The notes: a model not told the origin generated them from the letters alone. 16,660 bases of DNA from Embleya sp040605455 (GCF_040605455.1 NZ_JBEXCV010000179.1:1-16660), one strand, 5' to 3'; counted from the first letter of the stretch, positions 1-8,077 are shown. Numbers and translations: made by a program.

Positions 1-651
1 CCGCGCCGGTGGTGCCGGCGCGGCTGCTGCGCACGAGGTTGCCCGGCCGAACACGCGCACCCGCGCGGCGCCGCCCTCGTGCAGCAAGGCCGCGCTCTCC
101 AGGGCGGATTGACCCGAGCCGATCACCACGATGTCCCGGTCCGCACCGAGTTCGGCCAGGTCCGCGTGTTCGGCGGAGTGTGAGACCAGGTCGGCACCCA
201 GGCGTTCCAGCACGGGCGGCACATAGCGGTGCGCGGCCAGCCCGGTGGCCAGCACGACCGCGTCGACCTCGACCTCGGTGCCGTCCTCGCGGCCGAGCGC
301 GAAGCCGTGTCCGGCCGGTTCGACGCCGGTGATCCGCATCCGATCCACGTCCGGCACGAGCCGGTCGGCATACCAGCGGCCGTAGGCCGCGAAGGTCTCC
401 CGGGGCACTGGCTGATCGCCCGTCAGCGGCCGTTCGCCCCGGTCACGTTGGTAGCCGGCCAGGTCGAAACCCGGCCTCGGTGCGGCGATCGAGGACGCGT
501 CCGGCCGGGACTTGAGCAGCATGCCGACCGGCATGTGGCGTCGCCAGCTCTCCATGGGCCTGCCGAACACGCGTGTGGTCACCCCGAGTTGGCGCAGGTG
601 GGCGGCGAGCGAGAGGCCGTAGGGACCCGCTCCGACGATGGCGACGGTCAT
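1..651 (-). CDS. FAD/NAD(P)-binding oxidoreductase, flavin monooxygenase-like (3' end outside window)
   Basis: Starts at ATG 651 and runs off the left edge, giving 217 codons without a stop. An AAGGA Shine-Dalgarno lies 8 nt before this ATG, so I prefer it to the in-frame ATG at 660. The N-terminus is a Rossmann FAD-binding motif (GAGPYG, residues 7-12). A VVLATG stretch follows at 132-137, and a second dinucleotide-binding motif GSGQSA lies at 178-183, expected to bind NAD(P)H. This two-Rossmann layout is typical of flavin-containing monooxygenases and the related pyridine nucleotide-disulfide/N-hydroxylase group; the substrate cannot be told. It is divergent from the ATP-grasp ligase and shares its 96-bp upstream region, which suggests a common pathway. 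Oddity: in the last about 16 codons before the window edge this frame loses its G/C third-position bias while the neighbouring frame gains it, so a frameshift near 46-60 is possible. Confidence 0.85.
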   Translation of the reverse strand, partial: MTVAIVGAGPYGLSLAAHLRQLGVTTRVFGRPMESWRRHMPVGMLLKSRPDASSIAAPRPGFDLAGYQRDRGERPLTGDQPVPRETFAAYGRWYADRLVPDVDRMRITGVEPAGHGFALGREDGTEVEVDAVVLATGLAAHRYVPPVLERLGADLVSHSAEHADLAELGADRDIVVIGSGQSALESAALLHEGGAARVRVFGRATSCAAAAPAPPAR

Positions 652-747
652 GGTGTGCATCCTTCGGGCATTCGATATGAATTGTTGGCTTATCCGGTGA
701 AAGGTCGGTTCGCGCTGCTAGAAAGATCCGGACGGGGAGGCGACGAC
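652..747. promoter_or_regulatory. divergent intergenic region, likely two promoters
   Basis: These 96 bases separate the divergent oxidoreductase and ATP-grasp genes and are clearly less GC-rich than the surroundings, as expected of a promoter region. A TAGAAAGAT stretch at 719-727 could be the -10 region for the plus-strand gene. On the minus strand, AT-rich sequence around 671-690 could serve the oxidoreductase. I see no convincing -35 box on either strand. A GGGGAGG ribosome-binding site for the plus-strand gene occupies 734-740. Confidence 0.4.
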
Positions 748-1956
748 ATGGGTGGGCGAGGGGTCGAGCTGGATCGTTCGGTGCCGGCGCTGCTGTTCAA
801 GGTCGGCCGCTATCCGCTGCATCACGGCTCGGTCGGCGCGGTGCGTTCGCTCGGGCGGGCGGGCGTCGCGGTGCACGCGGTGGTCGAGGACGCGTACACC
901 CCGACCGCGCTCTCCCGGCATCTGAGTCGGCGACACGTGTGGCCCACCACCGGTCTGGAGGACCCGGCGGCGCTGCTGGATCGGCTGGTGCGAATCGGTC
1001 GCGGGTTGCCCGCCCGCGCGGTGCTGGTGCCCACCGACGACGAGGCCGCGCTGCTCGCCGCCGGTGCGCAGGACCGGCTGGCCGAGTGTTTCCTGTTGCC
1101 GAAGATCGAACCGGACCTGCCCGCGGGACTGGCCGGCAAGCGCGGGCTCTACCAGCGTTGTCTGGCCCACGGGGTGCCCGCGCCGGACACCCGATTCCCG
1201 GCCGACCGCAACCGACTCGTCGACTGCGCACGCGAGTTGGGCTACCCGGTCGTGGTCAAGAACCTCGCACCGTGGGATCGGCTGCGCGCCCCGATGGTGG
1301 CCGGCACCACGCTCGTGCCCGACGAGCGTGCCCTGCTCGCCCTGGTCGGCGCCCCGCGCGCGGTGTTGTTGCAGGCGTACGTGCCGCGCGAGGCGGCGCA
1401 GGACTGGATCGTGCATCTGTACGCCGCGCCGGACGGCCGATGCGCACCGGTGTTCACCGGCCTCAAGCTCCGATCCTGGCCGCCGCACGCGGGCGTGACC
1501 ACGTACGCACGGGCGTTGGCCAATCCGGGGCTGGCGCGCCGGTCGGCCCGGTTGTGTCGGGCGATCGGCTATCGCGGGCCGGCCGATCTGGACTGGCGGC
1601 TGGACCTGCGCGACGGGCGGTACAAGCTGGTCGACTTCAATCCGCGGGTGGGCGCCCAGTTCCGTATGTTCGAGACCGAGCGCGGACTGGACGTGGTGCG
1701 CGCCCTGCACCTGGACCTGACCGGTCGGACGATCCCGGCGGGCACCCAACGCGAGGGCCGGCGCTACGTCGCCGAGCATTTGGACGTCGCGGCGTTGTTC
1801 GCCTACCGGGGTCGGGCGGGAGCGGCCCGGCCGCCCGGCTACCCGCCGGTCCGCGGCGGCCTGGAACCGGCGTGGCTGACCTGGGACGATCCGCTGCCCG
1901 CCGCGGTGGCCGCGGTGCGGGCGCTCGCCGTGGCCGTGCGTCGGCGCGGGCGCTGA
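748..1956 (+). CDS. ATP-grasp carboxylate-amine ligase-like protein
   Basis: 402 aa. ATG 748 is chosen because GGGGAGG (734-740) sits 7 nt before it; the frame stays open further upstream, but that part is antisense to the oxidoreductase. The protein has the ATP-grasp order. An N-terminal pre-ATP-grasp region contains VLVPTDDEA at 92-100, like D-aspartate ligase/carboxylate-amine ligases. A nucleotide-binding lysine follows in YPVVVKN (K171), then the metal-binding DFNPR (295-299 region, with D296, N298 and R300). Such enzymes activate a carboxylate as acyl phosphate and join it to an amine or thiol. Substrates cannot be predicted. It is followed after 9 nt by the GH16 lipoprotein gene, so the two are probably one transcript. 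In a polysaccharide locus it might attach an amino acid or other acyl group (inference). No transmembrane segment or signal peptide is visible, so it should be cytosolic. Confidence 0.85.
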   Translation: MGGRGVELDRSVPALLFKVGRYPLHHGSVGAVRSLGRAGVAVHAVVEDAYTPTALSRHLSRRHVWPTTGLEDPAALLDRLVRIGRGLPARAVLVPTDDEAALLAAGAQDRLAECFLLPKIEPDLPAGLAGKRGLYQRCLAHGVPAPDTRFPADRNRLVDCARELGYPVVVKNLAPWDRLRAPMVAGTTLVPDERALLALVGAPRAVLLQAYVPREAAQDWIVHLYAAPDGRCAPVFTGLKLRSWPPHAGVTTYARALANPGLARRSARLCRAIGYRGPADLDWRLDLRDGRYKLVDFNPRVGAQFRMFETERGLDVVRALHLDLTGRTIPAGTQREGRRYVAEHLDVAALFAYRGRAGAARPPGYPPVRGGLEPAWLTWDDPLPAAVAAVRALAVAVRRRGR

Positions 1957-1965
1957 GGGTGTGCG

Positions 1966-2763
1966 GTGACGGTGATCCGGCTGGTGCGCCGCGCGGTGGC
2001 GCTGCTGCTGCCGGCCGTGCTGGTCGCGGCCTGCGGGTCCGGGCCGCCCGCCGGGCCGCGACTGTTGTTCGCCGAGGACTTCACCGGTTCGACGTTGGCC
2101 GCCGGGCGCTGGGTGACCTGCTACGACTGGAACCTGGACGGTTGCACCAACGCGGGCAACCGGGAGCAGCAGTGGTACCGGCCCGAGCAGGTTCGGGTGA
2201 GCGGGGGTCAGGCGATCCTGAGCGCGGTGCGCCGGCCCACCCGCGGCGCGGACCACGTCGTGTACCCGTGGGCGTCGGGCATGGTCTCGACCGGGCGGCC
2301 GAGTTGGTCCGGCCGCCCGCGCTTCACCTTCACCTACGGCCGGGTCGAGGCCGAGTTGCTGATGCCGCGCGCGCCGAACTCGTTCCCGGCGTTCTGGCTG
2401 ATGCCCGCCTCCCGGTACACACCGCCGGAGGTGGACGTGGTCGAGTTGATCGGCGCGGACGATCGGGCCCGGTCCACGGTGCACTGGCGCGATCCGGACG
2501 GTCGTGCGCAGGCGTGGGTGCACGAGTCGCCCGCGCGCGACTGGTCGGACCGGTTCCACCACTTCGCGCTCGATTGGGCGTCGGATCGCCTGACGTGGTC
2601 GATCGACGGCGAGCGGGTGTGCACGGTGACCGATCCGGCGCGCATCCCGAACGAGCCGATGGAGGTGCTGTTCACGCTCGCGATGGGCTATCCGGATCCG
2701 GTGCCGGACCAGGTACACGACGCCGAGCTGCGGATCCGATCGGTGCGGGTGTGGGCACCCTGA
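1966..2763 (+). CDS. secreted GH16-family glycoside hydrolase lipoprotein
   Basis: 265 aa, starting at GTG 1966 behind a GAGGG ribosome-binding site (1955-1959) that overlaps the stop of the preceding gene. The first 23 residues form a lipoprotein signal: basic start, Leu/Val-rich core and lipobox VAAC with the lipidated Cys followed by GSG. The mature part has the GH16 catalytic motif ExDxxE as EVDVVE, with E155 the expected nucleophile, D157 the assisting residue and E160 the acid/base. GH16 beta-jelly-roll enzymes cleave or transglycosylate beta-1,3/1,4-glucans, galactans and related polymers; the exact specificity is not visible. Upstream DWNLDGCTNAGN and the FTYGRVEAEL stretch are also family-like. 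As an outward-facing lipoprotein in an export locus, it could trim, release or cross-link the exported polymer (inference). Confidence 0.9.
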   Translation: MTVIRLVRRAVALLLPAVLVAACGSGPPAGPRLLFAEDFTGSTLAAGRWVTCYDWNLDGCTNAGNREQQWYRPEQVRVSGGQAILSAVRRPTRGADHVVYPWASGMVSTGRPSWSGRPRFTFTYGRVEAELLMPRAPNSFPAFWLMPASRYTPPEVDVVELIGADDRARSTVHWRDPDGRAQAWVHESPARDWSDRFHHFALDWASDRLTWSIDGERVCTVTDPARIPNEPMEVLFTLAMGYPDPVPDQVHDAELRIRSVRVWAP

Positions 2764-2791
2764 GGGCGGGTCCGCCGCCGACGGGTCGCTC

Positions 2792-2806
2792 ACCGGGTCA
2801 CCCGGT
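2792..2806. terminator. possible bidirectional terminator between convergent genes
   Basis: ACCGGG-TCA-CCCGGT forms a 6-bp GC stem with a 3-nt loop in the 34-nt gap between the GH16 stop and the deacetylase stop; it overlaps the deacetylase stop codon. There is no T-tract. It fits a short bidirectional stem-loop at a convergent junction, but could be chance in such GC-rich DNA. Confidence 0.3.
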
Positions 2807-3637
2807 CCGGCCCGCCACCGGATCGCGGTGTCCCCGCCAGGGATCGGGGTGTCCGCGCCGGCGCGCCCGGGTCCGCCGCCAGGCCCGCCAGGCCGGCGTG
2901 GTCAGCCCGTCGCGAAACGGTGCGACCCGGGCGCCGGCGCCGGCCAGCCAGGCGTCCAGCCGGGTCGCGCCGGTGTTCGCGCGCACCAGAAGGCGGGAGA
3001 TCCGCCACGGGTCGTCCTCGCGCGAGCTGTGCGCGTCGCGCACGGCCATCGCGGTGCGAAAGCCGGCGAGTCGCACCGCCTCCCGCACGGCCGCGTTGTT
3101 GTAGCCGAACGGGTAGGCGAACGAGGTGATCGGGCATTCCAGTTCGGCTTCCAGTCGCTCGCGCGAGTCGGTGATCTCGCGGTGCATCAGCTCGACCGGC
3201 AGGGTGTCCAACTCGCGGTGCGTACAGCCGTGCGCGCCGATGGTCAGGCCCGGCGCGTCGACGATCTTGCGCAGATCGTCCCAGGTGAGCATCTCGGCGG
3301 GCGGCAGCGGTGGCCGCGGGGTGGGCCACAGCGCCTCGGTGGTCACGTAGAGCGTCGCGGGCAGATTCCGCTCGACCAGTTGCGGCAGCGCGTACCGGGC
3401 GAAGTCGGCGTAGCCGTCGTCGAAGGTGATCAACACGCTGTGTCGGGGCAGGTCGCGCCCGCCGTGCAGGGCCTCGGTGAAGCGGTCCAGGCCCACCGGG
3501 ACCCGGCCGCCGGCCAGGATCCGGTCGAGGTGGCGGCCGAACTCGGCCGGGCCGACCGTGAAGGGTGCGATCCACGGCGGCGGGTCGTCGCGTACCGAGT
3601 GGTACAGCAGTACCGGAACCGCGGTCTCGGATCTCAT
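2798..3637 (-). CDS. CE4-family polysaccharide deacetylase (NodB homology)
   Basis: 279 aa, last gene of the minus-strand operon. Start is ATG 3637 (AAGGGA 6 nt upstream), and its ATGA overlaps the stop of the small membrane protein gene. The frame is open further upstream, but that is antisense-frame noise over the neighbour. CE4 motifs are visible: PVLLYHSV (8-15), motif 1 TFDDGY (71-76; D73 catalytic base, D74 metal ligand), motif 2 HGCTH (136-140; two metal-binding His, with Gly where Ser/Thr is usual) and motif 3-like FAYPFGYNN (173-181). These enzymes remove N- or O-acetyl groups from polysaccharides using a divalent metal. No signal peptide or membrane anchor is seen, which is unusual if the substrate is extracellular. 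The C-terminus from about 250 is Arg-rich. It probably modifies the locus product. Confidence 0.9.
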   Translation of the reverse strand: MRSETAVPVLLYHSVRDDPPPWIAPFTVGPAEFGRHLDRILAGGRVPVGLDRFTEALHGGRDLPRHSVLITFDDGYADFARYALPQLVERNLPATLYVTTEALWPTPRPPLPPAEMLTWDDLRKIVDAPGLTIGAHGCTHRELDTLPVELMHREITDSRERLEAELECPITSFAYPFGYNNAAVREAVRLAGFRTAMAVRDAHSSREDDPWRISRLLVRANTGATRLDAWLAGAGARVAPFRDGLTTPAWRAWRRTRARRRGHPDPWRGHRDPVAGRTG

Positions 3638-3978
3638 CGAATGTCCCTTCGCGAGGCGTACGTGTGCGCGACGGTGCGGATCAGCGCCGCGGTGGTGGTC
3701 AGCCCCGCGAGCGTGCCGAGCACGCGGGGTCCGGAGAAGGCGCCGGCGAGCAGGAACGCCTCGGCGGTCAGCGCGCACAGCGCGGCGCTGCCGGCGACCG
3801 AGGTCACCGCGGTCGCAAGTGCCGTGGCGCCGTCCCCGGCGAGCGCGTAGCCGGGCCCGACCGCCAGGAACACGGCCACCACGAGCACCCGCAGCGGTTG
3901 TCCGGCGGGCAGTGCCGGGGCGCCGAACGCGAGCCAGCCGGCCGCGGCGGGCAGCGCCGCGCGAATGGGGCCGGTCAC
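3634..3978 (-). CDS. small polytopic membrane protein, unknown function
   Basis: 114 aa from GTG 3978; the GTGA overlaps the stop of the fusion glycosyltransferase gene, and its own stop overlaps the deacetylase start. It is Ala/Leu/Val-rich with about three or four membrane segments (roughly 8-24, 29-48, 51-79, 85-104) and a short basic C-terminus. I do not recognise the family. It matches GtrA-type small flippases in size and rough helix number and lies in a glycosyltransferase operon, but I see no GtrA signature, so this is only an analogy. The two tight overlaps and good third-position GC bias support a real gene that is translated together with its neighbours. Confidence 0.75.
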   Translation of the reverse strand: MTGPIRAALPAAAGWLAFGAPALPAGQPLRVLVVAVFLAVGPGYALAGDGATALATAVTSVAGSAALCALTAEAFLLAGAFSGPRVLGTLAGLTTTAALIRTVAHTYASRRDIR

Positions 3979-6788
3979 CGCCGGGGACCATTTCGGGTCG
4001 GGGCGTCCCGGATCGGGGCGGCCTGCGGCGGCGCGGTCCCGGTCGACGCGGTGCTCGGGTCGATCCGGTAGATCACCGCGTCCCGATCGCGCAGGAGCAG
4101 GGTGAAGCGCGGGGCCGCGGAGAGCGTGCGGTCCATCCGTTCGAGTGCGCCCGCCGGCAGCAGTCCGGTCTGCTCGCACTCGGCCCGCTGACCGGCGGTC
4201 AGGAACAGATACGCGGTGCTGCCCGCGTATTCGTCGGCCAGCGCGGTCAGGCCGGCGACCGGATCGCGCACGACGCCCTCACGCAGGGTCGACGTCTCCA
4301 TCGCGAACCAGCGGTGCTGTTGTCGCTCGTAATCGGCGTAGGCACCGGGGAAGTTGTTGGTGGCCGCGACGATCAGATCTCCGGGGGCGGACACCGTGGC
4401 CAGCCACTGCCGGGCGGCGATCTCGCCGTCGGCAAAGTGGTTCTGCCGCTCCTTGCCGTAGTAGCCGAACACGAACCCGGTGAGCAGAAGCGCGAACACC
4501 ACCGGGAGCAGCACCGCGCGCGGGCGCGGGCGCCGTCGGTCGCCGAACAGCGGCGCGAGCCACGAGGCGATCAAGAACGCCACCGCCGGGAGCGCGAACA
4601 GGTATACGCGGAAGATGATTTCGCCGCCGTACGCGCCGGCCGCGAGCAGCGGCAGCGGCGCGATCGCCAGCAACGTGGCGGGTGAGCGGCGCAATCGCGG
4701 GCAGCGGATCAGCGCGGTGGCGGCGAGCAGCACCACGCCGGCGGTCAGCGCACGATCGACCCGGGCGACCAGCACTTGCCCGGGCTCGGCGGTACCCAGA
4801 TCCACCATCCCGGCGTGCGCGTTGGCCTCGAACTCGCCGAACTGGGACCAGGAGGTGCCGAGTTGGTCGAAGACGAAGGGCCGGGCCACGGTCAGGTCCC
4901 AGGCCGGGACGGCGACCGCGGTGAGCGCGAGCAGGGGCAGGGCAACCCGGCGGTGGGCGCGCGAGCAGGCCAGCGTGCCGGCCGCGACCACGAGCATCAG
5001 CGGGGTGAGCTGATGCGCCGTCACCACCGCGAGCACGAGCGGCGCGCACAGGGTGAGGGTGGCGAGCGGGCGTCGGTCGCGGTCCAGGACCAGCGCCAGG
5101 ATGCTCACGTAGAGTACGAACGCGAAGGTCTGCGGCGCGAAGTAGTCCTGGCCGACCCACGCGGTGCCGAAGTAGATCCACACCGCCGTCCAGACGATCC
5201 GCCGGTTGCGGGTGAGGGTGCGATAAAGCAGGACCAGCGGGCCGATCAGCAGCAGGTCGAAGGCGAGCGGCGACCAGGTCGCCAGGGTCAGCGCGTCGTG
5301 CACGCCGATGCCGCGAACCACGGCGGCGGCAGCGGCGAAGAAGCCCGGCCATTGGTGATACGGCGCCAACTCGCCCGCGTGCGGGAGGGTTTCGCCGGTG
5401 CGCAGAAACTGGTCGACCACCTCGACGTGCTTCCATGCCCACGCGTAGCGCAGGTGCTCGTACAGCACGGCGGGCGTCGCATGCAGCATGGTCACCAACG
5501 CGGCGGTGTACAGCGCGTATCGGGGCGCCCGGGCGGCGCGGTCGAGCAGGGTCGCGGCGAAGCCCGCGGTGAGCAGGCCCAGCGCGCACCAGTACAGGAC
5601 CGGCAGCACGTCCAGCAAGCCGAGGCCGCCCATCCGGTCCACCGCGACCGGCATGCGCATCGCGAGCACCCACAGCAGCGCGGCGACCGGCAGGGCGAGC
5701 AGCCCGAACGCGCGGAAGGCGAGCGCCGCGGCGGTCGGCAGCGGCTCGTGGCCCAGGCCGCGCAGCCGACCGGTCGCGTACCCGAGCGCGGTGGTGAGCA
5801 CGCCCAGGGCCAGGGCGGGGATGGTGGCCTTGGGTGGCGCGGCGTCCGGCGCGAACGGCCGGACCAGGGCCCGCGGGATGGTCGAGGCCAGGTAGGAACG
5901 CTCGGACGCGAGCGCGGTGTCGGTGCCGGTGTGCCGGCTGACCGCGGCCTTGGACAGGCCCTCGGCCCAGCAGCGGGCCCGGAAGTAGCGCCATGTGGTG
6001 CGCGCGGCCGGGACACGGTGGCGGACCACGGCGGCGGGCTGGTAGCCGAGCGTGCCGCCGCGGTGCCGGGCCGCCGCGCGGATGCACAGCTCGGTCTCCT
6101 CGCAGCCCAGCGGGCGGGTGCCGACCCGGCCCAGGTCGGTGCGGAAACCGCCGATGTCGAGCAGCACGCCGCGCCGGAAGGACATGTTGGCGCCGATCAG
6201 GTTGCGTACCGGCGCGGCGTGTTCGGGCATGCCCCGGTAGGTGCAGCCGACCACCCAGTCGAACTCGGCCGGGAACCAGGCCGGGCGCCCGGTGTCCCAG
6301 TTCGGCCGGATCCGGCCGCCGACGCCGAGCACCTTCGGGTCGGTGTAGCCGTCGAGCAGGCGCATGGTCCAGTCGGGTTCGGCCACCGCGTCGTCGTCGA
6401 GGAAGGCCACGATCTCGCCGTGGGCCCCCTCGACGCCGGTGTTGCGCGCCCCGGAGAGGCCGCGTCGACCGCGGTTGCGCAGCACGGTGATGTCGGTGAA
6501 CTCGCGGGTGGCGCGGGTGGCGAGTTCGTGGCAGTGGTCGGCGACCAGGATCGTCTCGGCTGGTGGCTCGTCCTGCGCTCGGATCGAGGCGAGGGCGGCG
6601 CTCAGGTCGTCCCAGCGGTCCATCGTGTAGGCGCAGACGATCACGGTCAGGGTGGGTCGGGGCGGCGTGTGCTCCGCCGGTGGCACGGCCTGCCGGGCCG
6701 CCGCCGCCCGGGCCCGCCGGACGGCCGCCTCCTCGGCCCGGATGGCGACCCAGGCCAGGCGCCTGGTTTGCGGTGGGGTCTCCGTCAT
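3975..6788 (-). CDS. GT2 glycosyltransferase fused to large polytopic membrane domain (GT-C-like)
   Basis: 937 aa from ATG 6788 with GGGAGG 5 nt upstream; ATGA overlaps the flippase stop. Residues 1 to about 310 are a cytosolic GT2 (GT-A fold) domain: TLTVIVCAYT (46-55), LSGARNTG (111-118), metal-binding DDD (131-133), GANMSF (199-204), the catalytic-type CEETEL (229-234) and HR (257-258). From about 320 to 760 there are many hydrophobic segments, with loops containing APYHQWPGFF (475-484) and WVGQDYFAPQ, resembling actinobacterial polytopic glycosyltransferase-like (GT39/GT-C-type) membrane proteins. The remaining about 170 residues look soluble, probably extracytoplasmic. The frame is continuous with uniform codon use, so a true fusion is likely. 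Inference: the N-terminal half builds on a lipid-linked acceptor inside and the membrane half transfers or polymerises outside. GT2 assignment is firm; the membrane half's activity is not. Confidence 0.85.
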   Translation of the reverse strand: MTETPPQTRRLAWVAIRAEEAAVRRARAAAARQAVPPAEHTPPRPTLTVIVCAYTMDRWDDLSAALASIRAQDEPPAETILVADHCHELATRATREFTDITVLRNRGRRGLSGARNTGVEGAHGEIVAFLDDDAVAEPDWTMRLLDGYTDPKVLGVGGRIRPNWDTGRPAWFPAEFDWVVGCTYRGMPEHAAPVRNLIGANMSFRRGVLLDIGGFRTDLGRVGTRPLGCEETELCIRAAARHRGGTLGYQPAAVVRHRVPAARTTWRYFRARCWAEGLSKAAVSRHTGTDTALASERSYLASTIPRALVRPFAPDAAPPKATIPALALGVLTTALGYATGRLRGLGHEPLPTAAALAFRAFGLLALPVAALLWVLAMRMPVAVDRMGGLGLLDVLPVLYWCALGLLTAGFAATLLDRAARAPRYALYTAALVTMLHATPAVLYEHLRYAWAWKHVEVVDQFLRTGETLPHAGELAPYHQWPGFFAAAAAVVRGIGVHDALTLATWSPLAFDLLLIGPLVLLYRTLTRNRRIVWTAVWIYFGTAWVGQDYFAPQTFAFVLYVSILALVLDRDRRPLATLTLCAPLVLAVVTAHQLTPLMLVVAAGTLACSRAHRRVALPLLALTAVAVPAWDLTVARPFVFDQLGTSWSQFGEFEANAHAGMVDLGTAEPGQVLVARVDRALTAGVVLLAATALIRCPRLRRSPATLLAIAPLPLLAAGAYGGEIIFRVYLFALPAVAFLIASWLAPLFGDRRRPRPRAVLLPVVFALLLTGFVFGYYGKERQNHFADGEIAARQWLATVSAPGDLIVAATNNFPGAYADYERQQHRWFAMETSTLREGVVRDPVAGLTALADEYAGSTAYLFLTAGQRAECEQTGLLPAGALERMDRTLSAAPRFTLLLRDRDAVIYRIDPSTASTGTAPPQAAPIRDAPTRNGPRR

Positions 6789-8077
6789 GCGGGCCTCCCG
6801 GGGGTGGTGGGCAGCCAGACCCGGCGGGCGGTCAGCAGCGCGAGCGCGGTCGCGGTCTGCGCACCGAGCCATGCGACGCCGGCGCCGAGCACGCCGAGCA
6901 CGGGCAGCAGGACGACGGTCAGGGTCAGTACGACGGTGGCGAGCGCGGCCTGGATGGCAACCACCACGCGCATCCGGCCGAGCACGCGGCATGCGCCGAT
7001 CGCGGTGGCGACCACCAGGTGTGGCAGCGCGGACAGGGCCAGGAGTTGCAGCAGCGTCGACCCGTTGCGGGCATAGCCGGGCCCGAACACGCGCAGCACC
7101 AGCGGCGCGCCGGCGACGAGAGCGGTGATCGCGAGTGCGAGCAGTGCTCCGGTGTGCCGGAGCACCCGACGGCAGGCCGCGCCGAGTCCGGCGCGCTCGC
7201 CGGCCGCCTCGACCAGCAGCGACGCACCCATGTTGAGGCTGATCAGGTAGAGCGTGTTGGCCACCACCCAGGCGAGCGAGAAGTAGGCGCTCTCCCGGGC
7301 ACCGACGTGCTCCAGCACGATGATCGGCGGCAGCGTGGTCGCGGCCAGCCAGCACAGCGTGCCCAGATAGTCGGCGCCGGCGTAGCGCAGGACGGAACGG
7401 CCGAGCAGGAAGCCGGACCCGTCCCGAACGCACCCGGGCCGGCTGGTCGGCAGCAGTCGGGCGAACAACCACGCGTCCACCACGACCAGGGCGGCGACCA
7501 GGGCGAGTGTCCAGGACATCAGGATCCCGATCGTGGGCATGAGCCCGGCGAGCGCGGCGACGAAGACGATCTTGGCGACCGCGAAGCCGCTGTTCTTGCC
7601 CACCACCAGTCCCGGTCGGCGCAGTCCGGTGAGCGCGCCGTCCTGGAGCGCGAACAGTGCGTACGCCACGGTGGTGGCCACGAAGCAGCACCCGGCCGCC
7701 GGTTCGCGGAGGAACCCCAGGCCCGGCGCGCACACCGGGATCAGCGCCAGGAAGCCCACCACCGCGACCAGCGTGGCGCCGCACGAGGCGGCGTACCCGG
7801 CTCGGATCAGCGCGCGCCGGTCCTGCCCCGCCTGCGGCAGGAAACGCACGAGCACGTTGCCCAGGCCCAGTTGGCCCAGCCCGGAGAGCAGCATCAGCGC
7901 GGACACGGCGGCGTAGCTGCGGCCCACCGTCGCGTCGCCGTACCAGCGGGTGGCAAGTGCCCAGTAGCCGGCGCCGAATGCCGAGGTGACCAGCGATCCG
8001 ACGGTCAGCACATGGCCGTTGCGCAGCAGCGGATCCACCCGAAGGCGGCTCGGCCGGCGCAGCTGAGCCTGCGTCAC
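6785..8077 (-). CDS. polysaccharide flippase-like membrane exporter (MOP/Wzx-type)
   Basis: 430 aa from GTG 8077 (GTGA overlap with the preceding GT2 stop). About twelve hydrophobic segments run from residue 22 to 417 with short basic loops. The N-terminal stretch GSLVTSAFGAGYWALATRWY, then GLGQLGLGNVLVRFLP (66-81), matches the layout of Wzx/MOP-superfamily oligosaccharide flippases. These move undecaprenyl-linked repeat units to the outer face of the membrane. It sits between glycosyltransferase genes in one coupled operon, which supports that role. There is no adjacent Wzy or Wzz, so the classical Wzx/Wzy pathway is not complete in this window. An alternative is a MurJ/RfbX-like transporter of another lipid-linked glycan. 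Confidence 0.82.
   Translation of the reverse strand: MTQAQLRRPSRLRVDPLLRNGHVLTVGSLVTSAFGAGYWALATRWYGDATVGRSYAAVSALMLLSGLGQLGLGNVLVRFLPQAGQDRRALIRAGYAASCGATLVAVVGFLALIPVCAPGLGFLREPAAGCCFVATTVAYALFALQDGALTGLRRPGLVVGKNSGFAVAKIVFVAALAGLMPTIGILMSWTLALVAALVVVDAWLFARLLPTSRPGCVRDGSGFLLGRSVLRYAGADYLGTLCWLAATTLPPIIVLEHVGARESAYFSLAWVVANTLYLISLNMGASLLVEAAGERAGLGAACRRVLRHTGALLALAITALVAGAPLVLRVFGPGYARNGSTLLQLLALSALPHLVVATAIGACRVLGRMRVVVAIQAALATVVLTLTVVLLPVLGVLGAGVAWLGAQTATALALLTARRVWLPTTPGRPA

Noticed and set aside
718..2793. 691-codon minus-strand open frame opposite the ATP-grasp and GH16 genes
   Set aside because: The translation is His/Arg/Pro-rich with no domain, and both plus-strand genes have clear family motifs and ribosome-binding sites. 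It is a mirror frame caused by high GC.
4776..7076. Long plus-strand ORF with Gln/Arg/Gly-rich product
   Set aside because: It is antisense to the GT2 fusion gene, which has firm motifs; no ribosome-binding site or family match.
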